From Hyphomicrobiales bacterium (lineage in GTDB: Bacteria; Pseudomonadota; Alphaproteobacteria; Rhizobiales; Rhizobiaceae), in NCBI GenBank assembly GCA_021775415.1, contig JAJFHV010000020.1, positions 62,001 through 126,000 of the forward strand: DNA of 64,000 nucleotides. The letters run 5' to 3'. Below, piece by piece: positions 33,206 to 41,277 of the stretch. The position numbers and the translations under genes are program-made. How positions within the stretch are numbered: the stretch's first letter is position 1; the number at the start of each line of letters is the position of its first letter. A model generated the notes under the pieces. The model was not told the origin of the DNA. It worked only from the letters and a program-made list of their open reading frames with translations, and ran no database searches.

Positions 33206-34105
33206 ATGCGCATTACCAAAGATGATTACATTCTTCGCCGGTTGTCCAAGATCAGCAAGAAGAAGTGGGAGTTTTTTGTTATTTCGCGAGTGATTCACAA
33301 ACTTGACGACCCCGATATCGAGTTTGTGACTCAGCAATTGGTGCGAAGGCCAGATGGCGCTCGTGCATTGACCGACATGTTTTTCCCCCAATTCAACTTG
33401 CATCTTGAGATAGACGAAGGTCAACATCTGGACGAATTGCATCGAGAGGCAGACAAACGACGTACCGAGGACATTGTAACAGTCACTAATCACGAAATTC
33501 ACCGCATTGCAGCTGCCCAGCGAATTGATGAAATCACTATTCAAGATTTTCCACTAAAAACGGTTGCTACGGATACGGACAATTTTATCGAGAAGATACG
33601 GGCCCTAAAAATGGCGGGGCTAGAAGATGGTAGTTTTCTCCCTTGGGATTTTAAACACCGACATGACCCGGAACGGCACATCAGAGCCGGTTATATTAGC
33701 GCGAAAGAGAATATTGTGTTTGAACGTCAAAGCGATGCCCTCCGATGTTTTGGCTATCGCGGTGGAAACTACCAAAAAGGGGCTTGGCAGATACCGGATG
33801 GATCGAACGATGTAGTATGGTTCCCAAGACTATTCACCCATGGCGATTGGGAAAATGAACTCACCCCCGACGGTAAAATCATCTACGAGCGTTCTACCAC
33901 AAACAATTCACAGGCGTGGGAGGAGAAATATCAGGACAATAAGTATGATCAAGGCAATCGGATAGTATTTGCCAAAGCAAAAGACCCGCTCGGATATAGC
34001 CTATATCGCTATGTAGGTACCTTCAAAAAAAACAAGGAACATTCGAAGGGTTCGCAAACGCAATTTAATCTCGTCCACGATAAGGAGGCAATACGTCTTC
34101 CCTAA
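33206..34105 (+). CDS. PvuRts1I/AbaSI-type modification-dependent restriction endonuclease
   Basis: A 299-residue protein from the ATG at 33206 (GAGGGAAGAG just upstream); a start at 33170 is less likely. The N-terminal half has the pattern of the PvuRts1I/AbaSI family: ISKKKWEFFVISRVIHKLDD, PDIEFVTQQLVRR, and LTDMFFPQFNLHLEIDEGQH, in which Asp57, Glu68, Asp70 and Glu71 fit a PD-(D/E)XK or Vsr-like nuclease core. The C-terminal part (IVFAKAKDPLGYSLYRYVG) matches the SRA-like base-flipping end. Family enzymes cut DNA carrying 5-hydroxymethyl- or glucosylated hydroxymethyl-cytosine, so they restrict T-even-like phages without a partner methylase. Length matches the family (about 300). The next gene starts 24 bp on. 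Confidence 0.78.
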   Translation: MRITKDDYILRRLSKISKKKWEFFVISRVIHKLDDPDIEFVTQQLVRRPDGARALTDMFFPQFNLHLEIDEGQHLDELHREADKRRTEDIVTVTNHEIHRIAAAQRIDEITIQDFPLKTVATDTDNFIEKIRALKMAGLEDGSFLPWDFKHRHDPERHIRAGYISAKENIVFERQSDALRCFGYRGGNYQKGAWQIPDGSNDVVWFPRLFTHGDWENELTPDGKIIYERSTTNNSQAWEEKYQDNKYDQGNRIVFAKAKDPLGYSLYRYVGTFKKNKEHSKGSQTQFNLVHDKEAIRLP

Positions 34106-34129
34106 AAGTAAATTTGGTGGGTACTGAAT

Positions 34130-35014
34130 ATGACTAGAAGATCAACCGCAGAAGCAGCAACGCATCTTTATGGGGATATGCCCTATCACCAAAGAGCACA
34201 AGAAGCCCTTCCTATTCTAGTTCGGCAAGCAATAGCAGGTAAGGAGTTGACTTACGGACAACTTGCCTTGGAATTGGGAATGCCAAACCCGCGAAACTTA
34301 AACTTCCCGCTCGGCAGTGTTGGAACCACCCTACTGGCATTGAGTGAAGAAATGGGGATCAATATTCCCCCAATTCAATGCTTAGTGATTAACCAAAAGG
34401 ACAGGCTGCCGGGTGAAGGCATTGCTTGGTTCTTGAAAGACCGTCTGTTGGCAAACTTCACCAGTCTTTCAAAAAAAGAAAAGCATCAGATTGTCCAAGT
34501 GATGCACAAGGAAATTTTTGCATTCAAAAAATGGCATGCCGTCTTGGGGCAACTTGATCTTGTGCCTTCGACCGATGATTTTCATGACCTAATTGATAGT
34601 GCAGGCAATTCGGGTGGACATAAGGAGAGCGAAGATCACATAAGGCTTAAACTTTTCGTCGCCAATTATCCGGCGTTGTTTGGCATTGAAAGTGATCATC
34701 ATGGGCACGACGAGGTTCGACTGCCGTCTGCTGATAGATTGGATGTCTCGTTCTATACACGAAGTAAGTGGATCGCTGTAGAAGTAAAATCGAAAAAGTC
34801 GGATGAAGGCGACATAACCCGAGGCCTCTTCCAGTGCATCAAATATGGTGCTGTGATGACCGCAGATTTGGGCGCGCGTGGAATAGAAAGGTCCGTGAGA
34901 GCACTATTGGTTGTTGAGCAGAAGCTGCCCTCCAAATTGGTAAAGCTGGCGCACACATTAGGCGTCGAATTTGTTGAGGTTTCTAAAACTGAGGATGGCT
35001 ACGAGATCATTTGA
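34130..35014 (+). CDS. PD-(D/E)XK nuclease-like protein with N-terminal winged-helix
   Basis: A 294-residue protein of unrecognised family. Residues about 17-70 (QRAQEALPILVRQAIAGKEL, TYGQLALELGMPNPRNLN) look like a winged helix. Residues about 160-290 show a restriction-endonuclease-like core: a Glu in GGHKESEDH (about 163-170), Asp205 in RLDVSF, and IAVEVKSKK with Glu218 and Lys220, followed by a helix GLFQCIKYGAVM. That is the D-(X12)-E-X-K signature. It follows the PvuRts1I-like gene by 24 bp, presumably in one transcript, so the two could form a single defence module. No membrane segments. Confidence 0.65.
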   Translation: MTRRSTAEAATHLYGDMPYHQRAQEALPILVRQAIAGKELTYGQLALELGMPNPRNLNFPLGSVGTTLLALSEEMGINIPPIQCLVINQKDRLPGEGIAWFLKDRLLANFTSLSKKEKHQIVQVMHKEIFAFKKWHAVLGQLDLVPSTDDFHDLIDSAGNSGGHKESEDHIRLKLFVANYPALFGIESDHHGHDEVRLPSADRLDVSFYTRSKWIAVEVKSKKSDEGDITRGLFQCIKYGAVMTADLGARGIERSVRALLVVEQKLPSKLVKLAHTLGVEFVEVSKTEDGYEII

Positions 35015-35296
35015 TCCGCATCTTACATAATCCGTCCAGTAGGCGCTGATGTCAGACACGAAGCTGGACACACGCATTCTCCAAATGAATATGCGACATT
35101 TGTTTGTCTCAATGCTGGCGTCTAGAACTAATTAGGCGAATTTTTGCAATCCACACGGATCGCAGAAATTTTTGAATAAATTCCCTTTTGGTATGGGCCA
35201 TTGGTTTGCCAATTCAGGAAGCGTTCAGGTTGCGTTCGGGGACAATGGCCTGGATGGTGAAGTAAATGTTGGTGCATGCAACAAACGGAGATACCC

Positions 35297-35998
35297 ATGA
35301 ACACCAAAAAACGCGATCCTGCTTTTATAGCGGAACAGGTAAAATTCATTAGAAAGATGTATTCTTTCACACAGGAAAACTTGGCTGACGCATCTGGATT
35401 GACGGTCAGGACAATCCAAAAAATTGAAAGTGGCAGACATATTCCGGATGAACAAACACTACGGAGTATAGGTCGTACGGTTCAGGTTGATGTTTCAATC
35501 TTTGACAAACCTTCCCCCGAACAGGTGGATCGTCAAAGGGCAGAGTTGGAACGTGCACGAAAACGAACGGTAGTGGTCCCTATAACTCCGATCAAGTTTG
35601 CGCATGATTTTCTTGGTGCTTTCGATATGCGCCATGCATTTCGGTTTGATACGTCGGCAATCGACAACGATGAAGCGCTATCAATCGCTTGCGGGATGGG
35701 TGACTGGATAAGGGATTTCAATGATGTTTGGGATGAATGTTACATGTCGCAGCGATTGGATTATGCAACACAGTTTGTAGGCCTGTGTGAACAAGTGGGC
35801 GAATATGGATTTACCTGTTTCATCGGAAATCACATGCAGCAATTGAAGGAAAAAGACCGATCAACGTTAGTTTTTAACGTTGGATTGATGACGTTTCTGC
35901 CAACTGACCAATCTGGTAAATTAAGGTATGGGTTGGTCCAACTTGAGGGAGGATGGGAGTGTTTGGAAAAAGATAAGATAGGCGGACTAACTGCTTAA
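35297..35998 (+). CDS. XRE family transcriptional regulator
   Basis: A 233-residue protein from the ATG at 35297 (GGAG 6 nt upstream). Residues about 15-65 are a Cro/C1-type helix-turn-helix (VKFIRKMYSFTQENLADASG, LTVRTIQKIESGR). The C-terminal ~150 residues have no recognised fold; they are acidic and aromatic (MGDWIRDFNDVWDECY). It ends the island's gene block, 155 bp before the 18-bp tRNA-Met-derived repeat. A plausible control gene of the element. Confidence 0.78.
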   Translation: MNTKKRDPAFIAEQVKFIRKMYSFTQENLADASGLTVRTIQKIESGRHIPDEQTLRSIGRTVQVDVSIFDKPSPEQVDRQRAELERARKRTVVVPITPIKFAHDFLGAFDMRHAFRFDTSAIDNDEALSIACGMGDWIRDFNDVWDECYMSQRLDYATQFVGLCEQVGEYGFTCFIGNHMQQLKEKDRSTLVFNVGLMTFLPTDQSGKLRYGLVQLEGGWECLEKDKIGGLTA

Positions 35999-36152
35999 TA
36001 AAATAGCGATCATGTTTGATCGAAAAATTATCCAACCAGTAACCAGCATTGTAGTTGCGGCTGTTTGTGGTAACCTGTACTGGTACCTTTTTGGTACCTT
36101 TTGCGGAATTAAAGATACGTAAAACCAATGACTTAGAGAGAGCGTCTGTTTT

Positions 36153-36170
36153 TCCCTCTCCCGCTACCAA
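36153..36170 (+). repeat. 18-bp copy of tRNA-Met 3' end, second attachment scar
   Basis: TCCCTCTCCCGCTACCAA, identical to 3785-3802 and in the same orientation. It contains the acceptor strand and CCA of the tRNA-Met fragment but none of the T arm beyond five bases. Upstream lie two close copies of GGTACCTTTT (about 36084-36105). It marks the right edge of the 31-36 kb island. Confidence 0.6.
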
Positions 36171-36234
36171 AATTGCCTATGAATTTCAGTTGGATTGTGA
36201 CCATCAAGTCGTGATGGCACATAAACTGGTGATG

Positions 36235-37197
36235 TCATTGCAGGTCTTCCGATCGTTGAATGTTGTCAAATTGCATTTCGGGATGGCCTCCAACGAACTC
36301 ATCGAACTTGATTGCTTCGGTGATTATCCAGTTACGGAAAGCGGTTACTTTTTGCAGGTTGAGAGCTTGAGGCTGGCATGCGAAATAGTAAGATCTGTTT
36401 TCGAGAGCTACAGGGAACGGAGAAACCAGGGCGCCGCGTTGTATCGCGTCGGCGGCGGCTACCATTCCCACTAAAGCCACGCCACGCCCTGCAATGGCCT
36501 CGGATAGAACCATGTGTTCCTCACTGAAGACCGGGGAACTTCCGAGTTCGGTGTCTGGTAATCCGGCTGCGGAAAACCATTTTTGCCAACTGGGGTCGCG
36601 TTCATTAAAACCGGTCCAGTGATAATCGAGCCTTGATACGTCTGCCAAATCAGCGGGGGTTAAGAGATTCTTCGCAAGATCCGGTGTGCAAACTGGTGTT
36701 ACAAGATCCGTGAACAACATTTGAGAGTGTAATTCGTCGTATCCGCCTTCTCCATAACGAATGGCGACATCGATATTGGTTCGCGCGAAATTTATAGGAT
36801 CATCTGTTGCTTCCACGCTGACAGCGAACTCTTCATGTTGATTGTAAAAGCTCGGCAGCCGAGGAGTAAGCCAATTCGATGCAAAGGACATCGTGGATGA
36901 TATAATCAGATCACCGCCATCATTCGACTGCTTCAAAGCTTCAGAGCCGTTGGAAAGAAGGTCAAATGCTTCCTTGATTATCGGCGCGTAAGCTTCCCCC
37001 TCTTTTGTCAGTTGGAGAGATCTTGTTAGCCGATTAAACAGTTTAACGCCTAGCCACTCTTCCAAGGCCCTTATTCTATGGCTAACAGCTGTAGATGTAA
37101 TGCACAGTTCGTCGGCAGCGTCCTTGAAACTCATATGCCTGGCCGCCACTTCAAAGGTTCTAAGAGCATTCAGTGGCGGCAGGCGTTGGATGGTCAT
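36235..37197 (-). CDS. LysR family regulator, GcvA-like
   Basis: About 320 residues from the ATG at 37197, with AGGAAAG upstream; the longer open frame to 37356 lies inside the azoreductase gene. Residues about 7-65 form the winged helix (LNALRTFEVAARHMSFKDAA, ...ITSTAVSHRIRALEEW). The effector domain carries the TDDPINFARTNIDVAIRYG segment typical of GcvA-like proteins. It overlaps the 3' end of azoR by 38 bp in the same orientation, hence co-transcribed. Confidence 0.88.
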   Translation of the reverse strand: MTIQRLPPLNALRTFEVAARHMSFKDAADELCITSTAVSHRIRALEEWLGVKLFNRLTRSLQLTKEGEAYAPIIKEAFDLLSNGSEALKQSNDGGDLIISSTMSFASNWLTPRLPSFYNQHEEFAVSVEATDDPINFARTNIDVAIRYGEGGYDELHSQMLFTDLVTPVCTPDLAKNLLTPADLADVSRLDYHWTGFNERDPSWQKWFSAAGLPDTELGSSPVFSEEHMVLSEAIAGRGVALVGMVAAADAIQRGALVSPFPVALENRSYYFACQPQALNLQKVTAFRNWIITEAIKFDEFVGGHPEMQFDNIQRSEDLQ

Positions 37198-37864
37198 GGT
37201 AACTTCTTTCCTGGGAGATATTGCCAGCAAGCGTTTTAGCAAGCTCAACAGTAGCTTTTTTAGCATCATCACGCGACCGCTCATGCCGCTCATCAGCGAA
37301 CTCTTGGTATTCACTGTGAACGAAGTGACGATCGGCAAGTCCAAGATAGTGAGCAACCGCTTTTATGTGGCCGTCCAGATAGTTCATGTGCTCACGAATG
37401 CCACCAGGTGAAAATCCAAATTCACCTTTAGAAGTCAGGGCCACCAGAGTCTTTCCGCCCAATATTGGCTCAAGTGGATAATCACCACGGGCAAGATCAA
37501 AAGAAAAAGTTTTGCCAATGCGAATGACCCTATCAACCCAGGCTTTCAATGCGGCTGGCATGCCATAATTGTACATCGGAGTGCCCAGCAGGACGATATC
37601 GGCGACCTCAAGTTCGCCGATTAGCTCATCGGACTCCTTGAGAATCTCAACCAACTCCGGCGTGCGCTGATCCTCTGGTGTAAAGCAGGCTTCAATCCAT
37701 TTAGCTGAAACGAACCCTGGTGGGTTTTGCCCGATGTCACGCCGAATAACGGTGTCGCCAGGACGTTCCGCCAACCAGGTTTCCAAGAAACAAGCGGATA
37801 ATTTCCGGGAAATGGATCGGTCGGTGTTCTGGGCACTGACATCAATATGCAGAATAGTAGCCAT
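37160..37864 (-). CDS. azoR: FMN-dependent NADH:quinone/azo reductase
   Basis: A 234-residue flavodoxin-fold enzyme that reduces quinones and azo compounds in the cytosol, protecting against thiol-reactive quinones. Signatures: N-terminal ILHIDVSAQ with the phosphate-binding SRKLS region, GTPMYNYGMPAALKAWVDRV (about 95-114), and SKGEFGFSPGG in place of the usual SRGG...; these contact FMN. It is about 30 residues longer than E. coli AzoR, mainly at the C-terminus (ERSYHDHPTPAATECS), which overlaps the LysR start. Confidence 0.88.
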   Translation of the reverse strand: MATILHIDVSAQNTDRSISRKLSACFLETWLAERPGDTVIRRDIGQNPPGFVSAKWIEACFTPEDQRTPELVEILKESDELIGELEVADIVLLGTPMYNYGMPAALKAWVDRVIRIGKTFSFDLARGDYPLEPILGGKTLVALTSKGEFGFSPGGIREHMNYLDGHIKAVAHYLGLADRHFVHSEYQEFADERHERSRDDAKKATVELAKTLAGNISQERSYHDHPTPAATECS

Positions 37865-38154
37865 TTGTTGTCTCCATAGTTATTTTCTGAATCAAATCTT
37901 CCCAACATCGTGGCGCTGCGTCGAATTCATTCTCGTCAGGTGATGGCTGAGGGTTTGGACACCCGGCTAATCAATTTCAAACCGGGTGGCTTATTTGAGC
38001 AAAATTGGACCGGTGTAGTCACGCAAAGTGTCAGTGCGGGCGCCCGGCATTCGCCTCCTGTCGAACATGTGCGTCAATTTGGTGAAGTGGCGCAATCCAG
38101 ATGTCGTCACGGGCAATAATGCGTGAGAGCCAGGCTTCGACCTGTCGCCATTCG

Positions 38155-38817
38155 TTAACTGTTTAGCATCTCTATGATGCCGGACATCAACGCCATGAAT
38201 TCAATTTCTTTTCCTGGAGAGACAATCTCCAGCTGGCTGTGATTGCGCGCGAAGTCGTCCAGTGCAATTTCACCCTCGGATAATGCAAGCAGATCGGCAT
38301 AGCTCGTAGAAAATATCAGATCCGGTGACGGGCAAGCCGCGTAGAGCATCTCGGCTTTGCCATTTTGCGTTATGAGTTGCATATTCTCCCCGTCCACGAC
38401 AATGGCTGCGCGAAAATTCATGTCGGGATTAACGATGCGTTTGGCTGCGGCGCCCATTGTGGTCGCAATAGTGCGTAGATTGCCTGGCTGCACAATGTCG
38501 CTTTGCGGTTTGAACCGACCGCCAAAGAGTGCCAGATCGAAAATGATGTCGCTCGTACGCGCCCCAAGCTCAGTCAGTTCATAAACCGACGTGCTGTGAC
38601 CGCCATCTGCTTTTTCAACCAACCCGTCTCCCACCAACTTTCCCAACCGCTCTGTTAATAGATTGGCTGCGATTCCGGTTAACCCGCGATGAAGGTCCGT
38701 AAAGCGCGCAGGACCAGCATGTAGATCCCGCAGGATCAGCAGCGTCCAGCGATCTCCGATGCGATCAAGCGCACGGGCAATCGGGCAGAGCAATTTGTAC
38801 GACCGACTCTTGGCCAT
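38155..38817 (-). CDS. HxlR family transcriptional regulator
   Basis: A 220-residue protein. Residues about 8-100 are the HxlR winged helix: CPIARALDRIGDRWTLLILR, RFTDLHRGLTGIAANLLTER. The C-terminal 100 residues look like an SCP2-type lipid-binding domain (FRAAIVVDGENMQLI...), a known fusion in this family. Divergent, 81 bp from the small gene and carbonic-anhydrase-like gene, and so a likely controller of them. Confidence 0.88.
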   Translation of the reverse strand: MAKSRSYKLLCPIARALDRIGDRWTLLILRDLHAGPARFTDLHRGLTGIAANLLTERLGKLVGDGLVEKADGGHSTSVYELTELGARTSDIIFDLALFGGRFKPQSDIVQPGNLRTIATTMGAAAKRIVNPDMNFRAAIVVDGENMQLITQNGKAEMLYAACPSPDLIFSTSYADLLALSEGEIALDDFARNHSQLEIVSPGKEIEFMALMSGIIEMLNS

Positions 38818-38898
38818 GACGTCCTCACGATAATGTTACTTTAAAAAATAAAGTGATTACTGTACTTTATCAAGTGACCTTAAATTCGGAGTTATGCC

Positions 38899-39063
38899 AT
38901 GTCAACGTTACTTGAGATCCCTGTCACCAGCGCAGCCCGGAAAACCGGCCTGGCTGTCATCATGCAATTGCTGGAAAATCCAAAATTTAGCCAAGAAATT
39001 CTTGAGTGCCGGCAAACCCGTTCTGCGGGCCAGTTGAAATTGCTCTTCGATCAGATGGCCTGA
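38899..39063 (+). CDS. small protein, 54 residues, upstream of the carbonic-anhydrase-like gene
   Basis: MSTLLEIPVTSAARKTGLAV, then a helical segment with LLENPKFSQEILE and an end LKLLFDQMA. The ATG has GGAG 7 nt upstream. The next gene starts 63 bp downstream in the same direction. No membrane segment. Not recognised; probably a helical small protein co-expressed with the next gene under HxlR control. Confidence 0.5.
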   Translation: MSTLLEIPVTSAARKTGLAVIMQLLENPKFSQEILECRQTRSAGQLKLLFDQMA

Positions 39064-39126
39064 CCTTAGGTTTCCACCACCGATAATCGCATCTCCCCCC
39101 AACCTAGAAAGAGAAAGAGAAAAACT

Positions 39127-39654
39127 ATGTCCAATCTATCAACACTCCTCGAACGCAACCAAGCCTTTGCAGCAGATTTTTCTTCGGCTGATCTCCCCAT
39201 CCTGCCCAAAATGCGAACGATCATATTGACCTGTGTCGACTCGCGGGTTGATCCTGCGCATGTGCTGGGACTTGAGCTTGGGGATGCGGTGGTCATTCGC
39301 AACAATGGCGGGCGCGTCACAAATGCCGTGATAGAAGAAGTGGCTACACTGGCTTTCATGGTTAGCATGATGGGTGGTGAAAAACCCATACTGTTTGAGC
39401 TGGTAATCCTGCAGCATACCCAGTGCGGTGCGGAGCGTTTTGCCGATCCAGACTTTCAAAGCGCGATACAAACAAAACTTGGTTTCGATGTTTCCACGTC
39501 GGCCATACACAATCATGAACAAAGCGTCAAAACTGATATTGAAAGTTTACGCAATGCATCCGAGATACCCGGAAACATTCTTGTGTCCGGCCTGATCTAC
39601 GATGTAAAAACCGGCAAAATCCAAGAAGTTGTTGCGCCCAAGCAGCTTGCCTAG
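39127..39654 (+). CDS. beta-carbonic-anhydrase-like protein
   Basis: A 175-residue protein of the beta-carbonic anhydrase fold. Zinc-site motifs are all present: CVDSRVDP (Cys36, Asp38, Arg40) and HTQCGAERF (His and Cys about 97-100). RNNGGRV follows the first motif. The true enzymes hydrate CO2; short members of this group with an RNxGG variant and a divergent neighbourhood are not certain to be enzymes. Length is shorter than the classical ~210-220. AAGAGAAAGAG precedes the start. Confidence 0.82.
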   Translation: MSNLSTLLERNQAFAADFSSADLPILPKMRTIILTCVDSRVDPAHVLGLELGDAVVIRNNGGRVTNAVIEEVATLAFMVSMMGGEKPILFELVILQHTQCGAERFADPDFQSAIQTKLGFDVSTSAIHNHEQSVKTDIESLRNASEIPGNILVSGLIYDVKTGKIQEVVAPKQLA

Positions 39655-40026
39655 ATTCCATTAGTACAAGGCAATGATTTGAAGCGGGGTAGCTGAAAAA
39701 GGGAGCCAGTGACCCCGCTGACCAAGGTAGAACTCGCCATATGGCAGACATAAACCGCCTGGATCGAGCTTCTGCTTTGGGTCATTATGCGAAGCCTGAT
39801 TCACTCCTGAAAGCGGACACACAAGGTTATCCACGAAGGTTGATCACCATAGCCTCGCTTCTTGCTCTCAACAATTTCAAATAGCTGCACGGCGATATTC
39901 GGGCAGATAATAGTTTTGATCATAGATGGTAGTTTCCCCACAAGCTGCCCGTATTGCTGGAGTCGATCGTACAGTCCAATTCGAAAACGAAAGGATTGCC
40001 GCATCAACGGGTACTGAGGGGAAAAT
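39655..40026. other. 372-bp gap before tRNA-Gly
   Basis: Contains a worn A-B-C repeat (39768-39820). A leftward frame 39801-40007 (68 codons from a TTG/ATG without ribosome site; ...QYGQLVGKLPSMIKTIICP...) has fair composition and may be a decayed gene end, but I do not call it. Confidence 0.4.
39768..39820. repeat. A-B-C repeat, copy 8 (worn A and B)
   Basis: TTCTGCTTTGGGTCATTATG then CGAA (A) and TCACTCCTGAAAGCGGAC (end of B). The rightmost copy in the window; none found between 40 and 64 kb. Confidence 0.6.
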
Positions 40027-40101
40027 TGGAGCGGGCGACAGGATTTGAACCTATGACCTCAATCATGGAATGATTGCACTCTGCCGTTGAGCTACACCCG
40101 C
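40027..40101 (-). tRNA. tRNA-Gly (TCC)
   Basis: A complete 75-nt cloverleaf on the minus strand with encoded CCA: acceptor GCGGGTG pairs with CGCCCGC, D arm GCTC..., anticodon stem CAATC/GATTG around ATTCCAT, T arm with GGTTCAAATCC. Anticodon TCC reads GGA and related Gly codons. Confidence 0.95.
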
Positions 40102-40231
40102 ATCCTGAGAATTGGATACTAGCCTACACGCCTTAAGGAGTAATGGTTAAAATGCGAAAGTGCGATTCATCGTTAATGGGATGATTGGGCAGTTCAACAG
40201 ACTCGCTTTCGCTTCAAACTACGAACCCGTG

Positions 40232-41275
40232 CTATGTATTCCGATTGGAAAAATTGAAACTACCAGCAACAAGCAGGGGCCTGTGAATCGCACAAAAAAG
40301 CCTTTTGATATTCAATTTTGTTAAAGCGCTCTTTATCAAGACTTTGGCCTGCAGTTTCAGATGAGGGATGAAGGCCAGCCAGATTCGCGCCGTCAACAAA
40401 ACCCTCTTGTGTCGTGCAACGAAGACGGTTGACAGAGGTACACGTTCACCACCCAAATCTGATTTCCATCTGCTGTTACCCCACAAAAAATTTGCCTGGG
40501 TACATCCTCGTGCCTCACATTCAGGCAGGGCTTGCAAATGCACCTGTGTGCCTGGCGAATATTTTTCGAATTCCTGGTCATAGCCCACGACATTGAAGTA
40601 TGCCTTTTTTCCCAGAATGGTAATGATATCGCCTGCGATGAGTTTGTCACCGATGTAGAGGCCGGCAATAAATCCAACGTCAGTGCAAATTTTCTTGAAC
40701 AGTTCTTGTTGCTTTTGCGCAAAACTGTGTTTGCGCCCTTTATTTGTGAGCGTTTGAGCGTTCAGCGCTATCACCGAGTCGATATCGTCTGCCGTGCACT
40801 TCCTGAACACAAATTCTGGAACCGCATTGTCGGCAATTTCTTTCAATTTTCTGGTTTTGCGTCTCAAATTGCTGGCTTGTTTGTTAGATAAATAAGCCTC
40901 GTCTTTAACAAGCGTGCGTGACCAGTTTTCCTGATATCTGGCCGTTAAATGCGGATAGTCAAGATTGCCACCGGGCTGAATTGCAACATCCTCAAATTTC
41001 ACAAAACGTGCTTGAGAAACAAGGAAAAGCTCTTCGCAAAGATTGTTAATTTGGGCGCGGGAAATATGGGATGTCCGGTTGCAGCAATATAAATGGTCAC
41101 CGAAATCCAGGAACAACAGATTGGTTTCAATACCTTCGGGTGTCACGAACCCGACCAGAATTGTCTCGGAACAATCAAAAGAATTCAGATACGTTGATTG
41201 AGTGAAATAGGTTTCACTAATCGCAGAACTCTCATTCTCAACCAGTGTATCGAGGCTTTGTCTGGTCAAATTCAT
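40232..41275 (-). CDS. GNAT/FemAB-type acyltransferase, CelD/BcsL-like (second)
   Basis: A 347-residue protein. The C-terminal half carries the Acetyltransf_6 core: NLRRKTRKLKEIADNA (about 134-149), FIAGLYIGDKLIAGDIITI (about 205-223), FNVVGYDQEFEKYSPGTQVH (about 229-248), CTQANFLWGNSRWKSDLGG. This fold is shared by CelD/BcsL cellulose-related and FemAB peptidoglycan-bridge enzymes. It likely transfers an acyl or aminoacyl group onto a surface glycan or lipid precursor in the cytoplasm. It follows the next FemAB-like gene by 2 bp; last gene of the surface operon. Confidence 0.8.
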   Translation of the reverse strand: MNLTRQSLDTLVENESSAISETYFTQSTYLNSFDCSETILVGFVTPEGIETNLLFLDFGDHLYCCNRTSHISRAQINNLCEELFLVSQARFVKFEDVAIQPGGNLDYPHLTARYQENWSRTLVKDEAYLSNKQASNLRRKTRKLKEIADNAVPEFVFRKCTADDIDSVIALNAQTLTNKGRKHSFAQKQQELFKKICTDVGFIAGLYIGDKLIAGDIITILGKKAYFNVVGYDQEFEKYSPGTQVHLQALPECEARGCTQANFLWGNSRWKSDLGGERVPLSTVFVARHKRVLLTARIWLAFIPHLKLQAKVLIKSALTKLNIKRLFCAIHRPLLVAGSFNFSNRNT

Positions 41276-41277
41276 AC

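Noticed and set aside
39801-40007. 68-codon leftward frame before tRNA-Gly
   Set aside because: No ribosome site, overlaps an A-B-C repeat; kept only as a possible remnant.
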